Positions 31,073 through 33,881 of a stretch of 33,881 bases of DNA are shown here, in pieces. The stretch covers positions 1 through 33,881 of the forward strand of contig JAEWXF010000005.1 of NCBI GenBank assembly GCA_023396065.1, written 5' to 3'. Numbering within the stretch: the first letter of the stretch is position 1; every line of letters starts with the position of its first letter. The translations under genes were made by a program, and so were the position numbers. Below the pieces are notes generated by a model that saw nothing but the letters and a program-made list of their open reading frames with translations, had not been told where the DNA came from and searched no databases. Source of the DNA: Methanobacteriota archaeon (GTDB taxonomy: Archaea > Halobacteriota > Methanomicrobia > Methanomicrobiales > Methanocorpusculaceae).

Positions 31073-31879
31073 TTATCCTTTGCCGGGTACGAGATTTCTG
31101 AGTGCTGGAATTTGTGAGTAGTCATCATCTCCTATATGGATGATTTCATCATATTCGGTGAATTCTGTTTCGTTTATGGGGAGAAGGAACATGGTGATGT
31201 CGTGATCTCTGAGTTTTGGTGATTGTTCGCGTATTTTCTGACGTTCGTCATCTGGGATCAGATATCCCGCTGCAAAGGCGAGGTGGAGAGGATGTTCGGC
31301 TTTGGACCCAAATTCGGCGTTTTGTACGTCAGTACACTGGATGTATGCCTGCCGCCAGGGGAAGTCAATACTCAGGACGTTTTCATTTGAGCCGACGGTT
31401 ATGAAAAATACGGTGGATTCGTCGCTTTTGTTGATACGCCCCATGTAGGTGTAAACATTCGGCAGTCCTCCGCTGATGTGCATGTTTTTGAGGATTCTGC
31501 TGTACTCCTGTCCGAATACGGTGAAGTTCAGTTTTATCACTTCTGCTCCTTTGTCGGGAATCGGGTCGGTAAATGTCATGAGTGTGTACTGCCGAACGTC
31601 CGGCAGGATGTTTATTGGTCCGTATGTTTCGAGGAACTCTTGACTGGTTATGTTTTGCGGCGGGAGTACGGTGGTATGTCCCGGGATGTAGAAGGGAATG
31701 TCTTCTATTGGCGGCAGGGTCGGTTTGGGTGTGGGGAGAGGCGGTGTCTGTGTTTCTTCCGGGGTACTGACAACGATTTCCGGTGTTGCGGGTTCGTATG
31801 CTGTGCCGAGACATCCGCAGGCTGATATTGTCAGAACACAGATGAGGGAAAGAGCGATGTGATGTAGATGTGGGTTCAT
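31073..31879 (-). CDS. Lipoprotein of unknown function
   Basis: A 268-residue exported protein with the lipobox LTISACGC at residues 16-23 and a Thr/Pro-rich spacer (about 30-60, PPLPTPKPTLPP). The globular part includes QYTLMTFTDPIPDKG, LNFTVFGQEY, VFFITVGSNENVLSIDFPW and IIHIGDDDYSQIPALR; no domain is recognised. GAGAGGA stands 8 bases before the ATG at 31879. A TATA-like TTTATTTAT (minus, about 31930-31939) would give a leader that includes this site. Probably held on the outer face of the membrane. Confidence 0.8.
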   Translation of the reverse strand: MNPHLHHIALSLICVLTISACGCLGTAYEPATPEIVVSTPEETQTPPLPTPKPTLPPIEDIPFYIPGHTTVLPPQNITSQEFLETYGPINILPDVRQYTLMTFTDPIPDKGAEVIKLNFTVFGQEYSRILKNMHISGGLPNVYTYMGRINKSDESTVFFITVGSNENVLSIDFPWRQAYIQCTDVQNAEFGSKAEHPLHLAFAAGYLIPDDERQKIREQSPKLRDHDITMFLLPINETEFTEYDEIIHIGDDDYSQIPALRNLVPGKG

Positions 31880-32033
31880 GATGTGATCCTCTCTTGGGTT
31901 TTGTGTATATGGGAGTTACGAATGCGGATAATAAATAAAGATTGGACAATTCGCCGGTGTGAGATCTACCGAGTAATTGCCCAAAGATTTGATATCTGCC
32001 GGGTGCTAATTTCCAAGGTACGGAGGAATAGTA

Positions 32034-32630
32034 ATGCTGCCCGGAAAAAAATATTCCGTTTCTGTGTATCTGAATGTGATACTGATTCTTTTGATTTGTT
32101 TTCTGATCTGTGGTGCCGGTATGACGGATCCGCTGAGGGGTCAGGATCAGCGGGATCAGGAGCTTCGTCAGCTGTATGCGGAACATGATTATACGGCATA
32201 TCTGCAGTCGCTTGATGCAGGTCTTGAGAGGATGAGTTATGCGGAGTTTCTTGCTCGTTTGTATCCGGATCAGCAGCTTGATCAGATTGAGCAGAGTCAG
32301 GAGAGAATGATGTACCTGCATTTGTCTGAGATTTCGCCTGAGGAGAGGGTATTTATGGAGGAGACGGGGTATTCCATCCGGTACGTTCAGCTGACCGGTG
32401 AGGATCTGGACCGGTATCCACTGATCGGGAAGTTGTTTGTTGCGGATGTTCCGTTTTCTACGGTCCGGGCCTATATGTATGAGGTTGAGGAGCTTTCCGA
32501 GCTCCGCGGGATGGATACTGCCGTTGTCTGGAACGGGTCGGCGTATTATCTGTTTGTTTCGAGCAGTGCGCCGGATGTTTTGCTGCGAAAAGACTGGGAA
32601 GCATGGGAGAATGAGACGGGGGTGATGTGA
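32034..32630 (+). CDS. Membrane-anchored protein of unknown function
   Basis: A 198-residue protein with an N-terminal membrane segment (VYLNVILILLICFLICGAGM, about 11-30) and a charged outer domain rich in Gln, Asp and Glu (DQQLDQIEQSQERMM; EISPEERVFMEETGYSIRYV). No family is recognised. GGAGGA (32021-32026) is 7 bases before the ATG at 32034. A small reading frame with a related N-terminus starts at the next base after its stop, pointing to a tandem duplication. Confidence 0.75.
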   Translation: MLPGKKYSVSVYLNVILILLICFLICGAGMTDPLRGQDQRDQELRQLYAEHDYTAYLQSLDAGLERMSYAEFLARLYPDQQLDQIEQSQERMMYLHLSEISPEERVFMEETGYSIRYVQLTGEDLDRYPLIGKLFVADVPFSTVRAYMYEVEELSELRGMDTAVVWNGSAYYLFVSSSAPDVLLRKDWEAWENETGVM

Positions 32631-32872
32631 GTGGAGCCACGGAGAAAATATGGTGTTTCGGTTGTTCTGAATGTTGTGCTTATTGCGTGTGTCTGTTGTC
32701 TGGTCTGGGTTATTGCAGGGATGGTGGCGGTCACCGGCTCTGTAATTGTCGGTGCCGCTCCGGGGTCATTTCCTGTATAATCCAGGAGATACACACCGGT
32801 GAGACAGATACCGATGAGGATCAGTACGATGAGAAGACTGGTGAGGTAGGGTTGTTTTTTTCGTTGTGTCAT
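32546..32872 (-). CDS. Possible membrane-anchored stalk protein, antisense to the small paralogue
   Basis: A 108-residue frame whose first 70 residues look real: a membrane segment (LTSLLIVLILIGICLTGVYL) and then a Thr/Pro stalk (APTITEPVTATIPAITQT). The rest runs antisense into the gene at 32034-32630 and looks less protein-like. AATTATCAC (about 32893-32901, minus) stands at TATA distance before the ATG at 32872, and an inverted repeat (32873-32887) abuts the start. It could be a gene whose 3' part was replaced in a rearrangement. Confidence 0.45.
   Translation of the reverse strand: MTQRKKQPYLTSLLIVLILIGICLTGVYLLDYTGNDPGAAPTITEPVTATIPAITQTRQQTHAISTTFRTTETPYFLRGSTHITPVSFSHASQSFRSKTSGALLETNR
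32631..32780 (+). CDS. Small membrane protein, truncated paralogue of the gene before it
   Basis: A GTG at 32631, directly after the preceding stop, opens 49 codons to TAA at 32778. Its start RRKYGVSVVLNVVLIACVC aligns with GKKYSVSVYLNVILILLIC of the preceding protein, so it is a shortened duplicate or a small membrane protein of the same family. It lies antisense within the frame at 32546-32872; both cannot be under full selection. Confidence 0.4.
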   Translation: MEPRRKYGVSVVLNVVLIACVCCLVWVIAGMVAVTGSVIVGAAPGSFPV

Positions 32873-32887
32873 GAACGTATCACGTTC
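32873..32887. promoter_or_regulatory. Perfect inverted repeat abutting a start codon
   Basis: GAACGT-ATC-ACGTTC, six-base arms with a 3-base spacer, ends one base before the ATG at 32872 (minus). Between a TATA-like box and the start, it would suit a repressor operator. Confidence 0.35.
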
Positions 32888-33143
32888 CTGTGATAATTGT
32901 CTCCGTTTTTTGTCCGGGTTTCACAGTTTGTATGGAACGGAATCTGGTATGAATAGATTGAGCAATTTCTGACCGTCCGGAAAAATATTGGTGGAACTTT
33001 CTCCGGGAGTCACTCCTGCTAGGAACTGGTGAGGCGTGTGGTCTGTCTAAACAATTCATGTTATCCAAGGAATACAGTGTCTTCCGTTGTCATCACTTTC
33101 CCATTACACAAATTTCAGAGCATGTGCATAGAGTTGATGGGGG
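32888..33143. other. Intergenic stretch, possible coding remnant
   Basis: No intact gene. One plus-strand frame around 32970-33120 reads coherently (RPEKYWWNFLRESLLLGTGE, then ACGLSKQF), but it has no start signal and no family match, so it may be a remnant or chance. Confidence 0.3.
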
Positions 33144-33653
33144 TTATGCACATTTCCTGAGAAAACGAATACATACGAGTCCTGCCACTGCGGAAAATAT
33201 GCTGAAAATACCAAAGCCGGGAGCCTCAGTCGCTGTAGGGGTTGGCGGATACGAGACTATGAACGGTTTTACATCGGTACATTGAAAGGGATGTGATGCG
33301 CGTACCTTAACCTGATATGCAGGCGGGATAAAATTACTGGTGTTTACTTCATAACTCCAGACATGTACATAATCGGATGGAGGATCACTTTGCTCGACAT
33401 ACGCTGTTGCAAATATCGTCTCGTTGCCACCAGGAAAATCCATATCCACATATTTCACCGGAATCAGGCTGATTTCAAGAGGAGTTCCCACGGGAAGATC
33501 TGTTGTGCCTGTTATGGTGAATGATGTACCAATTGTCTTCTCCGAGTAGGAGAGCGGTTCAATTGTAACCCATTCTGCGGTAACTACCCCGACTCCAAAA
33601 AATATAAGGGAGATACATATGATCACGGGGACCATGAGATTTCTATAGTTCAT
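33144..33653 (-). CDS. Surface protein with PGF-type C-terminal sorting tail
   Basis: A 169-residue exported protein. It has a signal peptide (about 1-26, ending VVTAEW), a beta-rich domain with SFTITGTTDLPVGTPLEISL and VWSYEVNTSNFIPPAYQVKV, a short Pro/Thr spacer (PPTPTATEA) and the tail PGFGIFSIFSAVAGLVCI followed by RFLRK. The tail fits the PGF-CTERM pattern that archaeosortase recognises in archaea. The domain resembles surface-protein domains common in Methanomicrobiales. GAGGT stands about 7 bases before the ATG at 33653. The next gene's possible ATG starts at the neighbouring base on the other strand. Confidence 0.8.
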   Translation of the reverse strand: MNYRNLMVPVIICISLIFFGVGVVTAEWVTIEPLSYSEKTIGTSFTITGTTDLPVGTPLEISLIPVKYVDMDFPGGNETIFATAYVEQSDPPSDYVHVWSYEVNTSNFIPPAYQVKVRASHPFQCTDVKPFIVSYPPTPTATEAPGFGIFSIFSAVAGLVCIRFLRKCA

Positions 33654-33881
33654 ATGTGTGACCTCGCATTGTTTTTACTGTGTACGTTCATAGTGTGCTC
33701 ATCCTTTTCAGAGGGAGTCATAGCCGGCAACATGTTTGGACATGCTCCTGATCTGGAACACTGGCATACCTATAAGACGGCAGGACACCAATGTCCTGTT
33801 GCGGCTGATCTGGGTCTCCGGTCTGTTCTTTTCGCGTTGAACCCGGAGTGTTCGGATGACGTTGGGATTCTCCGCCGGTTT
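33654..33881 (+). CDS. Exported protein, 5' part (runs off the window)
   Basis: The frame is open from ATG 33654 to the window end (76 codons). It begins with a signal-peptide-like stretch (LALFLLCTFIVCSS) and continues APDLEHWHTYKTAGHQCPVA and NPECSDDVGILRRF. No family is recognised. The ATG would abut the opposite gene's ATG (CATATG), leaving no room for separate promoters, so the true start may be the ATG at 33732 or another codon. Confidence 0.4.
   Translation, partial: MCDLALFLLCTFIVCSSFSEGVIAGNMFGHAPDLEHWHTYKTAGHQCPVAADLGLRSVLFALNPECSDDVGILRRF

Noticed and set aside
1..33881. CRISPR arrays, tRNA or rRNA genes, intact insertion sequences
   Set aside because: No regularly spaced repeats, cloverleaf-like sequence, rRNA stretch or transposase was seen.

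Overview
The window is a chromosomal segment of a methanogenic archaeon, most likely of the order Methanomicrobiales and possibly Methanocorpusculum-like (inferred; no rRNA or mcr gene is present to prove it). The evidence is a thiol:fumarate reductase (tfrAB), a diphthamide synthase of archaeal type (dph2), an F420H2-oxidase-type flavodiiron protein with rubredoxin and desulfoferrodoxin, PEGA and PGF-type surface proteins, and archaeal TATA boxes. Several TATA boxes lie 27-31 bases before an ATG, which predicts leaderless or nearly leaderless mRNAs.

Layout. Bases 1-2111 hold a tandem duplication of an APH-type kinase gene plus a short-chain dehydrogenase (SDR) gene; both SDR copies are broken. 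Bases 2108-6086 (minus) hold tfrA-tfrB followed by an SPL-like radical SAM gene. Bases 6087-7831 are a scrap yard: a frameshifted TPR gene, a truncated RhuM-like gene and a displaced copy of the tfrA 5' end. Bases 7832-10323 encode two paralogous surface proteins, a lipoprotein and a decayed surface-protein tail. Bases 10271-14041 (minus) hold a ferredoxin-thioredoxin-reductase-like protein, thiL, a radical SAM/SPASM protein and a lipoprotein. Bases 14099-18480 (plus) are two tightly packed runs: dph2, a METTL5-like methyltransferase and an MFS transporter, then ribH and an aminotransferase. An acetate/succinate-type transporter follows on minus.

Bases 19288-22259 (minus) are the most interesting part: a NifH-like reductase followed by two nitrogenase-component-1-like subunits. 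This is a three-gene nitrogenase-like system that does not look like NifHDK or the F430 enzyme CfbCD. Each component-1 subunit keeps three cysteines spaced like the P-cluster ligands of nitrogenase. A 617-base gap with a palindrome shared with another intergenic region lies upstream. Next come a TrkH-type potassium transporter (minus) and an overlapping ATPase/TOPRIM gene pair (24473-26253), a candidate defence module. Rubredoxin, fprA and desulfoferrodoxin (26287-28098) form an oxygen and superoxide detoxification block. The rest holds a GNAT/YoaP-like protein, a rubrerythrin-VIT1 iron protein, a PEGA surface protein and several lipoproteins and membrane-anchored proteins of unknown role, some in remnant or overlapping form.

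I saw no tRNA, rRNA, CRISPR array or intact insertion sequence.
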